64,000 nt of DNA from Bradyrhizobium sp. CCBAU 53351 (GCF_015291745.1 NZ_CP030059.1:4863501-4927500); one strand, 5' to 3'. Positions 18,187-27,012 are shown, numbered from the stretch's first letter. Made by a program: numbers and translations. The notes: generated from the sequence alone by a model not told the origin.

Positions 18187-18794
18187 CAGGCCGCGCTCGC
18201 CTTGCTGCGCAGAAGCGCCTCACGGATCAGCGGCAGGCGGTCATTGCCGAAATACATGTCGGTCTTGTTCACGAAGATCGTGGGCGAGCCGAAGCCGCCA
18301 CGGGCGACGACCTCTTCCGTATTCGCCTTGAGCTGATCCTTGATCCCCTGCTCCGAGATGCCCGCGAAGAATTTTGCATCGTCGACGCCGACCTTTTTGC
18401 AGATGTCGGCAAGCACCGCGTCCTGCGAGATATCCTTGTCGTCGCCCCAATAGGCCTCGAACACCGCCGTCGCAAACGGCACCATGTCCTTGCCGAGCCA
18501 GATGCAGCCGCGCATCGCTTTGACGCTGTTCACCGGAAACACCGTCGGTGGCATCTTGATCGCAAGGCCGGCGGAACGTGCCCAATCGGCCAGATCCTTC
18601 TTCATGTAGCGCGCCTTCAGCGGCACCGGCTTCTCACGCTGCGCATAGACGCTCGGGTTGACGGTGTTGAAGATGCCGCCGACCAGGATAGGCCGCCAGA
18701 CGATCTCGGCGCCCAGCTCCCTGGCGAGCGGCTGGATGTTGTGGAAGGCGAGATAGGTCCAGGGGCTGGAGCAGTCGAAGAAGAATTCGATCAT
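18186..18794 (-). CDS. 2-hydroxychromene-2-carboxylate isomerase family protein (DsbA-like fold)
   Basis: This 202-residue kappa-GST/DsbA-fold protein resembles HCCA isomerase of the naphthalene pathway, a glutathione-dependent cis-trans isomerase. The start MIEFFFDCSSPWTYLAF holds the catalytic-type Ser (DCSSPW), and GSPTIFVN near residue 170 is the cis-Pro-type loop. GAGGAACC precedes ATG at 18794. Translational overlap with a quinone reductase suggests a role in aromatic or electrophile metabolism; naphthalene degradation itself is not implied. Confidence 0.85.
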   Translation of the reverse strand: MIEFFFDCSSPWTYLAFHNIQPLARELGAEIVWRPILVGGIFNTVNPSVYAQREKPVPLKARYMKKDLADWARSAGLAIKMPPTVFPVNSVKAMRGCIWLGKDMVPFATAVFEAYWGDDKDISQDAVLADICKKVGVDDAKFFAGISEQGIKDQLKANTEEVVARGGFGSPTIFVNKTDMYFGNDRLPLIREALLRSKASAA

Positions 18795-18811
18795 GGTGGT
18801 TCCTCATGTCT

Positions 18812-18916
18812 GTCATTGCGGGATGCGCCGAAGGCGCAGGCCCGGAATCCATTTCGCCTCTCGTTCCGCGGCCCGGTGGATTCCGGGCTCGCGACTGCGT
18901 CGCGCCCCGGAATGAC
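18812..18916. repeat. Family A intergenic palindrome, copy A5
   Basis: This 105-bp copy lies between the HCCA isomerase-like start and the GST stop. The ends are GTCATTGCGGG and CCCCGGAATGAC. The inner arms CCCGGAATCCA and TGGATTCCGGG are perfectly complementary. Confidence 0.86.
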
Positions 18917-18921
18917 GGTGC

Positions 18922-19623
18922 CTACTTCCGTCCCAGCACTTCCTTAGCCTTCTGCCCGAACATGATCTTGCGTGATTCCTCGTCGAACGGCTCTTTCACG
19001 AATTTGCCGATCGCAAGCCCGGCCTGCACCTGCGGCCTCGCGCGGACCTCGGCATACCAGCGTTTCACGTTCGGATAGTCGTCGAGCGTGAAGCCCTGCG
19101 CCTTGTGGGTCATGGTCCAGGGGAAACAGGCGATGTCGGCGATGGAATAATCGCCGGCGATAGAGGCGCCGGTCTTCTCCAGTTGCCGGTCGAGCACGCC
19201 ATAGAGCCGGGCCGCCTCGTCGCGATAGCGCTCGATCGCGTAAGGAATCTTCTCCGCCGCATAGAGCGCGAAATGCCCATGCTGGCCGAGCATCGGACCG
19301 AGGCCGGCCATCTGCCACATCACCCACTGGATTGCTGTAGAGCGGCCGCGCAGGTCGGCCGGCAGAAAGCGGCCGGTCTTTTCCGCGAGATAGATCAGGA
19401 TCGCGCCGGTCTCGAAGGCCGAGAACGGCTCGCCGCCGTCTGCGGGTGCGTGGTCGACGATGGCGGGGATGCGGTTATTGGGTGAGATCGCCAGAAACTC
19501 AGGAGCGAACTGCTCACCCGCGCGGATATTGATGGGCTTCACCGTATAGGGAAGCCCGAGCTCCTCCAGCATGATCGAGATTTTCCAGCCGTTCGGCGTC
19601 GGCGCGTAATAGAGGTCGATCAT
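18922..19623 (-). CDS. Glutathione S-transferase (YfcG/Nu-class-like)
   Basis: This is a cytoplasmic GST-fold protein of 233 residues, probably a glutathione-dependent peroxidase or disulfide reductase like YfcG. The N-terminal thioredoxin-like part begins MIDLYYAPTPNGWKISIMLEE, with the active-site TPNGWK, then NNRIPAIVD (cis-Pro) and the SAFETGAILIYLAEKTG glutathione site. ATG at 19623 was chosen over a frame open to 19779 because family homology begins there and AAGGGAAAGG precedes it. Three 11-bp repeats of that ribosome-site-like sequence lie directly upstream. Confidence 0.9.
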   Translation of the reverse strand: MIDLYYAPTPNGWKISIMLEELGLPYTVKPINIRAGEQFAPEFLAISPNNRIPAIVDHAPADGGEPFSAFETGAILIYLAEKTGRFLPADLRGRSTAIQWVMWQMAGLGPMLGQHGHFALYAAEKIPYAIERYRDEAARLYGVLDRQLEKTGASIAGDYSIADIACFPWTMTHKAQGFTLDDYPNVKRWYAEVRARPQVQAGLAIGKFVKEPFDEESRKIMFGQKAKEVLGRK

Positions 19624-19628
19624 GACCT

Positions 19629-19661
19629 TTCCCTTGGCGTTCCCTTGACATTCCCTTGGCA
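19629..19661 (-). repeat. Triple 11-bp tandem repeat of SD-like sequence upstream of GST
   Basis: Three consecutive 11-mers, TTCCCTTGGCG, TTCCCTTGACA and TTCCCTTGGCA on the plus strand, place three AAGGGAA blocks in the GST leader. The nearest is at ribosome-binding distance from the ATG at 19623. Confidence 0.8.
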
Positions 19662-19766
19662 TTTCTCGTCGTCGCGGCCGGAATAGAGAGCGACTTTCGT
19701 TGTTCTGTACCTCGACGTTAGGACATGGCAGGAAGGGGCGCAACATAACCTGCCGGGAGGGCCGCC

Positions 19767-20789
19767 ATGCTGTTTCCAACCACGATCGCCGGCTCCTTGC
19801 CGAAGCCGGAATGGCTCGCCGAGCCCAATATGCTCTGGGCTCCCTGGAAATCGCAAGGCGAGGAGCTGCTCCGTGCCAAGCGCGACGCGACGCTGATCTG
19901 GCTGAAAATCCAGGAGGACGCCGGCGTCGACATCCTCACCGAGGGCGAGCAGGCCCGTCAGCATTTCGTCCACGGTTTCCTGGAGAAGATCGACGGCATC
20001 GATTTCGCCCACAAGATCGAGATGGGCATCCGGAAAGATCGCTACAAGGCGATGGTGCCGCAGGTGGTCGCGCCGCTTCGTCTTAGGGATCGCGTCCATG
20101 CCTTCGAGGCGCGCGTGGCGCGCACGCACACCAAGAAGAAACTGAAGTTCACGCTTCCCGGCCCGATGACCATCATCGACACCATCGCCGATCGCTATTA
20201 TGGCGATCGCGTCAAGATGGCGTTTGCTTTCGCCGAGCTGCTCAACGAGGAGGCCAAGGCCTTGCAGGCCGACGGCGTCGATCTCGTGCAGTTCGACGAG
20301 CCCGCCTTCAACGTCTACATGGACGAGGTCAATGATTGGGGCATCAAGGCGCTGGAGCGCGCCGCGCAGGGCCTGACCTGCACCACCGCCGTGCACATTT
20401 GCTACGGCTACGGCATCAAGGCCAATACAGACTGGAAAGAAACGCTCGGCACGCAGTGGCGGCAATACGAGCAGATCTTTCCGGCGATCGATGCGAGCCC
20501 GATCCAGCAGGTCGCGATCGAATGCCGCAACTCGAAGGTCCCGCTCGACCTGCTCGCGCTCCTGAAGAACAAGATCGTGCAGGCCGGCGTGATCGATGTC
20601 GCCAGCGACACAGTGGAGACCGCCGAGGACGTCGTGAAGGTGATCGAGGCCGTGTCGAAATTCGTGCCGAAGAGCAACATCATCGCCACCACCAATTGCG
20701 GCATGGCGCCGATGCGGCGCGAGATCGCCGAAGCCAAGCTGATGGCGCTCGGCGCCGGCGCGGCGCTGGCACGCGAGAAGCTGGGGTGA
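19767..20789 (+). CDS. Core-MetE (C-terminal-domain-only cobalamin-independent methionine synthase-like)
   Basis: This 340-residue TIM-barrel protein corresponds to only the catalytic half of MetE. All zinc and homocysteine ligands of MetE have counterparts: His and Cys in HICYGYG, Glu in AIECRN, and Cys in TTNCGMAPM. It starts FPTTIAGSLPKPEWL, the conserved core-MetE opening. Lacking the N-terminal domain, it is unlikely to use folate like MetE; related short proteins are thought to transfer methyl groups from another donor. It is divergent from the GST gene. Confidence 0.85.
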   Translation: MLFPTTIAGSLPKPEWLAEPNMLWAPWKSQGEELLRAKRDATLIWLKIQEDAGVDILTEGEQARQHFVHGFLEKIDGIDFAHKIEMGIRKDRYKAMVPQVVAPLRLRDRVHAFEARVARTHTKKKLKFTLPGPMTIIDTIADRYYGDRVKMAFAFAELLNEEAKALQADGVDLVQFDEPAFNVYMDEVNDWGIKALERAAQGLTCTTAVHICYGYGIKANTDWKETLGTQWRQYEQIFPAIDASPIQQVAIECRNSKVPLDLLALLKNKIVQAGVIDVASDTVETAEDVVKVIEAVSKFVPKSNIIATTNCGMAPMRREIAEAKLMALGAGAALAREKLG

Positions 20790-20811
20790 TGGCCGTGATC
20801 CGGACGCTCTG

Positions 20812-21474
20812 CTAATCCAGAGCCGTCGGATGCAGCGCCGGCCGATATCCGGCGCTCAGCGCCCGCAATGTGGACGGGGGCGTCAGCAGCATCGCGTTCT
20901 CCAGCGCGTGCTCGGCGCGGGCATAGCCAGCTGGCGACCATAGCAGCGACCGGCCTTTTGTTATCAGAAAGCTCTGCTCGCCCTGCTGCAGCATCGCGCC
21001 GTCGGGCAATTCTGCGAGCGGCACCGGCAGTGGGTGCAGGCGCTTGCGGCCATGGTCCAGACGCTCCAGGTGCAGTTGGGCGTCCATCGCCTTCGCGCTC
21101 ACCTTGCTTGCACCATTGCCCTTCTCCCAGGCCGCGCGGAAGCTGTTGGCATCGTCGCGGCGGCAGAAGAAGCAGGGGCGGTGGCCCGCGGCAAAGGCGG
21201 TGGCTTCGTCGAGAAAGAACAGCTCGGTCCAGCTCCGCCGCGCCATCACCGGCCGCCGCCATCCCCGGAATTCGCACAGGCATGTGATCCAGGCCGGCGA
21301 TGACCAGCGCTTGTTGAGCAGCGTCTTCGTCGCGGGATCATGGATGATGCCGCGATTGCCGGTGAAGAGGCCGCGATGCGGGGTGGCGATAATGTCGCCG
21401 GTGGGCGTGACGCGGTTTTGCAGGGGGCGAGTAGCGAATGGCGAATTGCGAGTGGAGGGGCTGCTACTCGCCAT
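20812..21474 (-). CDS. Conserved hypothetical protein with CxxC motif; start disturbed by a repeat
   Basis: I do not recognise a function. The frame encodes up to 220 residues; the native-looking part begins LQNRVTPTGDIIATPHRG at about 21423. Tyr/Trp-rich segments (WTELFFLDEATAFAAGHRP) lead into a CFFCRR zinc-knuckle-like motif near residue 100. The only ATG (21474) lies inside the short-unit repeat at 21428-21492, so the first 17 residues are repeat-encoded and low in information. The codon at 21421-21423 is CTG, which could be a rare start or a mutated ATG. It is downstream of gpt on the same strand. Confidence 0.6.
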   Translation of the reverse strand: MASSSPSTRNSPFATRPLQNRVTPTGDIIATPHRGLFTGNRGIIHDPATKTLLNKRWSSPAWITCLCEFRGWRRPVMARRSWTELFFLDEATAFAAGHRPCFFCRRDDANSFRAAWEKGNGASKVSAKAMDAQLHLERLDHGRKRLHPLPVPLAELPDGAMLQQGEQSFLITKGRSLLWSPAGYARAEHALENAMLLTPPSTLRALSAGYRPALHPTALD

Positions 21475-21492
21475 TCGCTACTCGCCATTCGC
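21428..21492. repeat. Family D inverted short-unit repeat (GCGAATGGCGAGTA)
   Basis: The 18-bp arms GCGAGTAGCGAATGGCGA (21428-21445) and its perfect complement (21468-21485) are made of reiterated GAATGGCGA/GTAGCGAAT units. The element sits between gpt and the next leftward gene and appears to cover that gene's start. Confidence 0.8.
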
Positions 21493-21498
21493 CTTTGG

Positions 21499-22041
21499 TC
21501 ACGCCGCGCCGTCGCGCAGCGGCGGGTGGTAGGACAGCGCAGTGTCCCAGGGGAAGAATATCCAGGTGTCCTGGGAGACTTCGGTGATGAAGGTGTCGAC
21601 CAGCGGGCGGCCCTTCGGCTTGGCGTAGACGGTGGCGAAATGCGCATCGGGCAGCATCTCGCGCACCAGCCTGCCGGTCTTGCCGGTGTCGACGAGGTCG
21701 TCGACGATCAAGAGGCCCTTGCCGGTGCCTCCACCGAGCTTCATGGCCTGCTCCGAAATGCCCTTGAGGACCTGCAGCTCGCCCTGCTTGTCGTGATCGT
21801 AGCTCGCGATACACACCGTATCGATCACGCGCACGCCGAGCTCGCGCGCCACGATCGCGGCCGGCACGAGGCCGCCGCGCGTGATCGCGATCACCGCGTG
21901 GAACGGACCGACCTCGTTGAGCCGCCAGGTCAGCGCCCGGCAATCCCGGTGGAATTGATCCCACGAGACCGGAAAGGCCCTGCCCGCCCGCTCCTGTGCG
22001 CTCAGTTCCGGTGCTTCACCAGCCATCATCGTCTCCTGCAT
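21499..22041 (-). CDS. gpt: Xanthine-guanine phosphoribosyltransferase
   Basis: This purine salvage enzyme transfers the ribosyl-5-phosphate of PRPP to xanthine or guanine. At 180 residues it has [17 protein letters not shown] near the N terminus, [10 protein letters not shown], and the PRPP-binding motif [13 protein letters not shown] near residues 108-120, then [12 protein letters not shown] and DTWIFFPWD, all typical of the Gpt family. It is 25 bp downstream of a CinA-N-like gene on the same strand, so the two may share a transcript. Confidence 0.93.
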   Translation of the reverse strand: MQETMMAGEAPELSAQERAGRAFPVSWDQFHRDCRALTWRLNEVGPFHAVIAITRGGLVPAAIVARELGVRVIDTVCIASYDHDKQGELQVLKGISEQAMKLGGGTGKGLLIVDDLVDTGKTGRLVREMLPDAHFATVYAKPKGRPLVDTFITEVSQDTWIFFPWDTALSYHPPLRDGAA

Positions 22042-22066
22042 CGTAAAACGTCCGGCAAGCCGGGGC

Positions 22067-22804
22067 TTAGCGGCTGACGTTCAATCCTGCCAGCATCTCC
22101 TTCACCGCAGCCATCGCTGCCGCCAGCTTCTCGGGATCGCGCGAGCGCACCACCAGATTGGTGTTGGGCTTCTGCTCCTCGTCCATGAAGGGATAGCTGC
22201 CGATGATGGTGTCGGGATGGGCGGCAGCGATCGCCCGCAGCGGGCTGCCGATATCGCCCTCGCGCGCATTGGCGCGCACCGTGTCGGAGAGCATGCGCAC
22301 GCCGGATTTCAGCTTGGGCGCCACGATGTCCATCATCGCCTGCATGATCGAGGGCACGCCGGCCATGACGATGACATTGCCGATCTTGAAGCCGGGCGCG
22401 AGGATGGTCGCGCTCTGGATCAGCTCGGCACCGTCGGGAATGCGGGCCATGCGCAAGCGGGCCTCATTGAGATCCTGCTCGCTCCAGCGCTCGCGGAAAC
22501 GGGCGACGACCTCCGGATGGTGGTCGATGCCGACGCCGAACGCCTTAGCGACGCTGTCGGCGGTGATGTCGTCATGGGTCGGCCCGATGCCGCCGGTTGT
22601 GAAGACGTAGGTGTAGCGATGCCGCAGTGCATCCAGGGCCGCGATGATGTCAGGCTCGTCGTCGGAGACAACCCGGACTTCCTTCAGGTCGATGCCGATA
22701 TTGGTCAGGTATTCGGCGATGAAGCCGATATTCTTGTCCTTGGTTCGGCCGGACAGGATTTCGTCCCCAATGACCAGAATGCCCGCCGTGACGATCTCGC
22801 TCAT
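22067..22804 (-). CDS. Molybdopterin-binding/CinA N-terminal-domain protein
   Basis: This 245-residue MoaB/MogA-like protein corresponds to the COG1058 part of CinA, without the C-terminal NMN-deamidase domain. It has [18 protein letters not shown] at the start and [22 protein letters not shown] around residues 70-90, the pterin/nucleotide-binding signature, then [14 protein letters not shown]. CinA-N domains have pyrophosphatase activity on ADP-ribose-type compounds in studied cases. The role here is inferred from family only. Confidence 0.9.
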   Translation of the reverse strand: MSEIVTAGILVIGDEILSGRTKDKNIGFIAEYLTNIGIDLKEVRVVSDDEPDIIAALDALRHRYTYVFTTGGIGPTHDDITADSVAKAFGVGIDHHPEVVARFRERWSEQDLNEARLRMARIPDGAELIQSATILAPGFKIGNVIVMAGVPSIMQAMMDIVAPKLKSGVRMLSDTVRANAREGDIGSPLRAIAAAHPDTIIGSYPFMDEEQKPNTNLVVRSRDPEKLAAAMAAVKEMLAGLNVSR

Positions 22805-23080
22805 AACTTCAGTCCCTCACCTATGGCGCCGACTTTGCCGAGGTAACGCGTTGAAGTCACGCGGTTTTGCTGCCGAAATAAGCAGTCCTCAGCCATTTTT
22901 TCAGGCATGCCGCCGGCCATATCCGGCAAATGCCGTCCGTCCATGCTTATCGCGCTGGCCCGGCCCTTGCTACCGCATGAAAGTCATGCACTCTTGCCGC
23001 ATGGCCAGGACGATGCGGCTTCACTGGGGCCTTGCGGCCTGACCAGCGGCGCAACGCCTTGCGGAGACAAGTCGGGATCT

Positions 23081-24499
23081 ATGGCAGTCGCGTTTGATGA
23101 AATGAACATCCCCGGCGGGGAGCTTCGCCCCGCCTATCAGGAGCTGGCGCGCTGGCTCAAGGAGACGCCCCCCGAGGCGCTCGAATATCGCCGCCAGGAG
23201 GCCGAGCTCCTGTTCCGCCGCATCGGCATCACCTTCGCGGTCTATGGCGAGGCCGAGTCCACCGAGCGCCTGATCCCGTTCGACGTGATCCCACGGATCA
23301 TGTCAGGCAAGGAATGGACGCTGCTGGAGAAGGGCCTGAAGCAGCGCGTGCGCGCGCTCAACATGTTCCTGCGCGACATCTATCACGGCCGCGACATCCT
23401 CCGCGCCGAGATCGTGCCCGACGACCTCATCTTCCAGAATCCGGTGTTCAGGCCCGAGATGAACGGCCAGCAGGTGCCGCACGACGTCTATGTGCACATC
23501 GCGGGCATCGACATCGTCCGGGTCGACGCCGAGGACTTCATCGTGCTGGAAGACAACGCCCGCACACCCTCGGGCGTCTCCTACATGCTGGAAAACCGCG
23601 AGATCATGATGCGGCTTTTTCCGGATCTGTTCGCCCGCCACAGGGTGGCGCCGGTCGAACGCTATCCGGACGAGCTGCTCGCGGCGCTCCGCTCGGTGGC
23701 GCCGCAAAGCGCCTCGGGCGAGCCGACGGTGGCCCTGCTCACCCCCGGCGTCTACAACTCGGCCTATTACGAGCACTCCTTCCTCGCCGACAAGCTCGGC
23801 ATCGAGCTGGTCGAGGGCCGCGATCTCATCGTCAAGAACAACGAAGTGTTCATGCGGACGACGGAAGGGCTGAAGCGGGTCGACGTGATCTATCGCCGCG
23901 TCGACGACGACTTCCTCGATCCCCTCACCTTCCGTCCCGATTCCGTGCTGGGCGTGCCCGGGCTGATGTCGGCCTATGCGGCCGGCAACATCACGCTCGC
24001 CAACGCCGTCGGCACCGGCATCGCCGACGACAAGGCGATCTACTCCTACATGCCCGACATCGTGAAATTCTATCTCGGCGAGGAGCCGATCCTGAAAAAC
24101 GTGCCCACCTGGCGCTGCCGCGAGCCGAAGGATCTCGCCTATGTGCTGGACAACCTCAGCGAGCTCGTCGTCAAGGAAGTTCACGGCTCCGGCGGCTACG
24201 GCATGCTGATCGGCCCTGCTGCGACGAAAGCCACGATCGAAGCGTTCCGCGAGAAGCTTAAGCGCGAGCCCGAAGGTTTCATCGCGCAGCCGACGCTGGC
24301 GCTCTCGACCTGCCCGACCTGCACGGCATCAGGCCTTGCGCCGCGCCACGTCGACCTCAGGCCCTTCGTGCTCACCGGCAGCAAGCGCACCACCATCGTG
24401 CCGGGCGGCCTGACACGCGTCGCACTGAAGGAAGGCTCCCTGGTGGTGAATTCGAGCCAGGGCGGCGGCACCAAAGACACCTGGATCCTGGACGAGTAG
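23081..24499 (+). CDS. Circularly permuted ATP-grasp type 2 protein (COG2308)
   Basis: This 472-residue predicted ATP-dependent carboxylate-amine ligase belongs to the circularly permuted ATP-grasp group. Conserved segments include RVRALNMFLRDIYHG, VLEDNARTPSGVSYMLENR, LVEGRDLIVKNNEVFMRT and KEVHGSGGYGMLIGP. ATG at 23081 follows CGGAGACAAG; a longer frame from 22907 is unlike the family. Four bases separate it from the alpha-E gene, and a transglutaminase and Anbu peptidase follow. This neighbourhood has been predicted from genome context to make or modify a peptide tag; the substrate is unknown. Confidence 0.92.
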   Translation: MAVAFDEMNIPGGELRPAYQELARWLKETPPEALEYRRQEAELLFRRIGITFAVYGEAESTERLIPFDVIPRIMSGKEWTLLEKGLKQRVRALNMFLRDIYHGRDILRAEIVPDDLIFQNPVFRPEMNGQQVPHDVYVHIAGIDIVRVDAEDFIVLEDNARTPSGVSYMLENREIMMRLFPDLFARHRVAPVERYPDELLAALRSVAPQSASGEPTVALLTPGVYNSAYYEHSFLADKLGIELVEGRDLIVKNNEVFMRTTEGLKRVDVIYRRVDDDFLDPLTFRPDSVLGVPGLMSAYAAGNITLANAVGTGIADDKAIYSYMPDIVKFYLGEEPILKNVPTWRCREPKDLAYVLDNLSELVVKEVHGSGGYGMLIGPAATKATIEAFREKLKREPEGFIAQPTLALSTCPTCTASGLAPRHVDLRPFVLTGSKRTTIVPGGLTRVALKEGSLVVNSSQGGGTKDTWILDE

Positions 24500-24503
24500 A
24501 TCG

Positions 24504-25448
24504 ATGCTGTCGCGTACCGCCGAAAACCTCTACTGGCTCGCCCGCTACGTCGAACGGGCCGAATATCTCGCGCGCACCATCGATGCGACCTTGCGCGTCA
24601 CCGCGCTTCCCGCCGCCTATATCGGCAAGACCAATGAATGGGACTCGGCGCTGCTCACCGCCGGCGTCGCCGCCAGCTTCTATCAGACCTATGAGGAAGC
24701 CAACGAGCACAACGTCGTCGACTACCTCTCCTTCTCGGCGGACAACCCGTCCTCGATCAGGAACTGCATCGAGGCGGCGCGGCTGAACTCGCGTTCGGTG
24801 CGCACCGCGCTGACCAGCGAGATGTGGGACACCATCAACTCGGCCTGGATCGAGCTTCAGGCGGTCTGGAGCAAGGGCACCTCGACGCGCGAGGACCTCG
24901 CAAAGTTCCTGCGCTTCGTGCAGGAGACCTCGCTGCGCTTCGACGGCTCGGCCTACCGGACCATGCTGCGCAACGACGCCTATTGGTTCTCGCGGATGGG
25001 CGTGCATCTGGAGCGCGCCGACAACACCGCGCGCATTCTCGACGTGAAGTATCACGTGCTGCTGCCCGAGGAGGAGCATGTCGGTGGCCCCCTCGACTTC
25101 TATCAGTGGAGCTCGATCCTGCGCTCGGTCTCGGCGCTGACGGCCTATCACTGGGTCTATCGCGAGACGCTGAAACCCTGGCTGATCGCGGACCTGCTCA
25201 TCCTCAACGACACGCTGCCGCGCTCGCTGGCCAGTTGCTACGGCAATCTCGTGCGCAACCTCGACCAGATCGGCGTCGCCTATGGCCGCCAGGGCGCGGC
25301 CCAGCGCCACGCCCGCGGCATCCGCAACCGGCTGGAACACAGCAACATGAACGACATTTTCCAGCACGGCGTCCATGAATTCATTCAGGAATTCATCACG
25401 GACAATTCCAGGCTGGGCGAAATCATCACGAAGCAGTATTTGATCTGA
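24504..25448 (+). CDS. Alpha-E domain-containing protein (COG2307)
   Basis: This is an all-helical protein of 314 residues, predicted partner of the adjacent ATP-grasp ligase. It begins MLSRTAENLYWLARYVERAEYLAR, with the repeated Asn/Arg-Ala-Glu-x-x-Ala-Arg pattern typical of alpha-E domains, and has HLERADNTARILDVKYH near residue 170. The second half repeats the helical pattern. The start lies 4 bp after the ATP-grasp stop, so they are surely co-translated. No enzymatic residues are known; a scaffold or accessory role is inference. Confidence 0.92.
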   Translation: MLSRTAENLYWLARYVERAEYLARTIDATLRVTALPAAYIGKTNEWDSALLTAGVAASFYQTYEEANEHNVVDYLSFSADNPSSIRNCIEAARLNSRSVRTALTSEMWDTINSAWIELQAVWSKGTSTREDLAKFLRFVQETSLRFDGSAYRTMLRNDAYWFSRMGVHLERADNTARILDVKYHVLLPEEEHVGGPLDFYQWSSILRSVSALTAYHWVYRETLKPWLIADLLILNDTLPRSLASCYGNLVRNLDQIGVAYGRQGAAQRHARGIRNRLEHSNMNDIFQHGVHEFIQEFITDNSRLGEIITKQYLI

Positions 25449-25476
25449 TGTCCCTCGACTGACGAAATGGGATAGC

Positions 25477-25565
25477 GTCATGGCCGGGCTTGTCCCGGCC
25501 ATCCACGTTCTTGCTTCCACGCGAGGAGGAAGAACGTGGATGCCCGGGACAAGCCCGGGCATGAC
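25477..25565. repeat. Family B palindrome (CATGGCCGGGCTTGTCCCGG type)
   Basis: This 89-bp inverted repeat has outer arms GTCATGGCCGGGCTTG / CAAGCCCGGGCATGAC and inner arms CCACGTTCTT / AAGAACGTGG. It splits the ATP-grasp/alpha-E pair from the transglutaminase gene, and could form a stable mRNA hairpin or terminate part of the transcripts. Confidence 0.85.
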
Positions 25566-25616
25566 GAGTTCCTTTGCGGCTGCAGTCGGGCCTAACAACC
25601 AACGACACGGTCCACC

Positions 25617-26459
25617 ATGCGCCTGCGAATCCTGCACACCACGACCTATCGCTACGAGCCGCCGGCGACGAGCGTGATCCAGATCCTGCGCATGACGCCC
25701 GGCAGCCATGACGGGCAATATGTGGCGGAATGGCAGATCGACGTCTCCACGGACACCAAGCTCGACACGCATGAGGATGCGTTCGGCAACGTCACGCATG
25801 TGCTGTCCTGCGGTCCCGTCGGCGACATCCAGATCACCGCCGAAGGGCTGATCGAGACCCACGACACCGGCGGCGTGCTGCGCGGCACCGACGAACGCTT
25901 TCCGGCGGGCATGTTCCTGCGCTCGACCGACCTCACCTCCGTCAACCCGGCGATGATGGCAGTGGCGCGTCAGTTGCGCAGCGAGGCCGAGAGCGACACG
26001 CTCGGCTTCCTGCATGCGCTGATGACCCAAATTGGCGATCACATGACGTTCGACGAGGACCCGACCCATAGCGGCACCTCGGCGGCGGAGGCGTTCACGC
26101 TCAAACGGGGCGTCTGCCAGGACTACGCGCACATCTTCATTGCCTGCGCCCGCGCCGGCGGCGTGCCGGCACGCTTCGTCTCCGGCCACTTCCTGCGCGC
26201 GGACGGTCTCTCGCATCAGGACGCCGGGCACGCCTGGGCGGAAGCCTTCGTGCCGGATCTCGGCTGGGTCGGCTTCGATCCCGCCAACAGCATCTGCGCC
26301 ACCGACGCCCATGTCCGCGTCGCGATCGGGCTCGACTATCTCGGCGCGGCGCCCGTGCGCGGCACCCGCTATGGCGGCGGCACGGAGACGCTGACGGTGG
26401 CCGTGAAGGTCGAGCAGGCCGGCCGCGGCGGGCCTTCGCAATCGCAGCGGCAGAGCTAG
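25617..26459 (+). CDS. Transglutaminase-like cysteine protease family protein
   Basis: This 280-residue protein has an N-terminal bacterial transglutaminase beta domain (about 1-85) and a transglut_core domain. The papain-like triad is visible: Cys167 in RGVCQDYAH, His205 in AGHAWAEAF and Asp221 in VGFDPANS. It has no signal peptide, so it acts in the cytoplasm. In the known gene neighbourhood with ATP-grasp, alpha-E and Anbu it is expected to cleave or form an amide bond on a peptide or tag. ATG at 25617 lacks a clear ribosome site. Confidence 0.92.
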   Translation: MRLRILHTTTYRYEPPATSVIQILRMTPGSHDGQYVAEWQIDVSTDTKLDTHEDAFGNVTHVLSCGPVGDIQITAEGLIETHDTGGVLRGTDERFPAGMFLRSTDLTSVNPAMMAVARQLRSEAESDTLGFLHALMTQIGDHMTFDEDPTHSGTSAAEAFTLKRGVCQDYAHIFIACARAGGVPARFVSGHFLRADGLSHQDAGHAWAEAFVPDLGWVGFDPANSICATDAHVRVAIGLDYLGAAPVRGTRYGGGTETLTVAVKVEQAGRGGPSQSQRQS

Positions 26460-26522
26460 GCGCCGCCGTCGGATCGCATCGGCCATGCTACACTCGCGGG
26501 ATCAGCCCCCCGCGAGGTCCCC

Positions 26523-26930
26523 ATGGCCACTGTCAAACTGCTTTCCGACGATGAACTCTCCCCTGAAGCGCGCGCCGTCTTCGACGATATCCGCAAAGTG
26601 CGGAAGTCGGACTTCGTCAACAATTTCTGGCGCGCGCTGGCGCATGATCCGAAGACGCTGCGGCGGACCTGGAAGAGCATCAAGGAGGTGATGGCGCCCG
26701 GCGCGCTCGACCCCAAGGTCAAAGAGATGCTCTATGTGGCGGTGTCGATCGCGCATGGCTGCAGCTATTGCATCCATTCGCACACCGCCGCCGCACGGGC
26801 CAAGGGCATGACCGAGGCCGAATATGCCGAGATGCTCGCCATCGTCGGCATGGCCGCGGAGACGAACCGGCTGGTCACGGCGCTCGGCGTGCCGGTCGAC
26901 GAGGCGTTTCTGGTCGATGCGGCGGACTGA
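26523..26930 (+). CDS. Carboxymuconolactone decarboxylase/AhpD family protein
   Basis: This small helical protein of 135 residues has the AhpD-type redox centre HGCSYCIHSHTAA around residues 79-91, with a CxxC followed by His. AhpD-like proteins act as thiol reductants for peroxidases or as decarboxylases; the CxxC-x2-S-H form favours a peroxidase or reductase role. It lies between the transglutaminase and Anbu genes, all on the same strand with gaps of 63 and 82 bp, which is not part of the canonical neighbourhood. Confidence 0.88.
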   Translation: MATVKLLSDDELSPEARAVFDDIRKVRKSDFVNNFWRALAHDPKTLRRTWKSIKEVMAPGALDPKVKEMLYVAVSIAHGCSYCIHSHTAAARAKGMTEAEYAEMLAIVGMAAETNRLVTALGVPVDEAFLVDAAD

Positions 26931-27012
26931 GGTCCCGCCCCGGGCAATCGGGGGTTTCATGCCTCCTTGAAATTGGCTAGTAATTCCGCGCAAACGCGTT
27001 CGGGGACTGGAA

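Noticed and set aside
24372..26486. 704-codon minus-strand frame opposite the alpha-E and transglutaminase genes
   Set aside because: Composition shadow; it crosses repeat B and has no recognisable domain.
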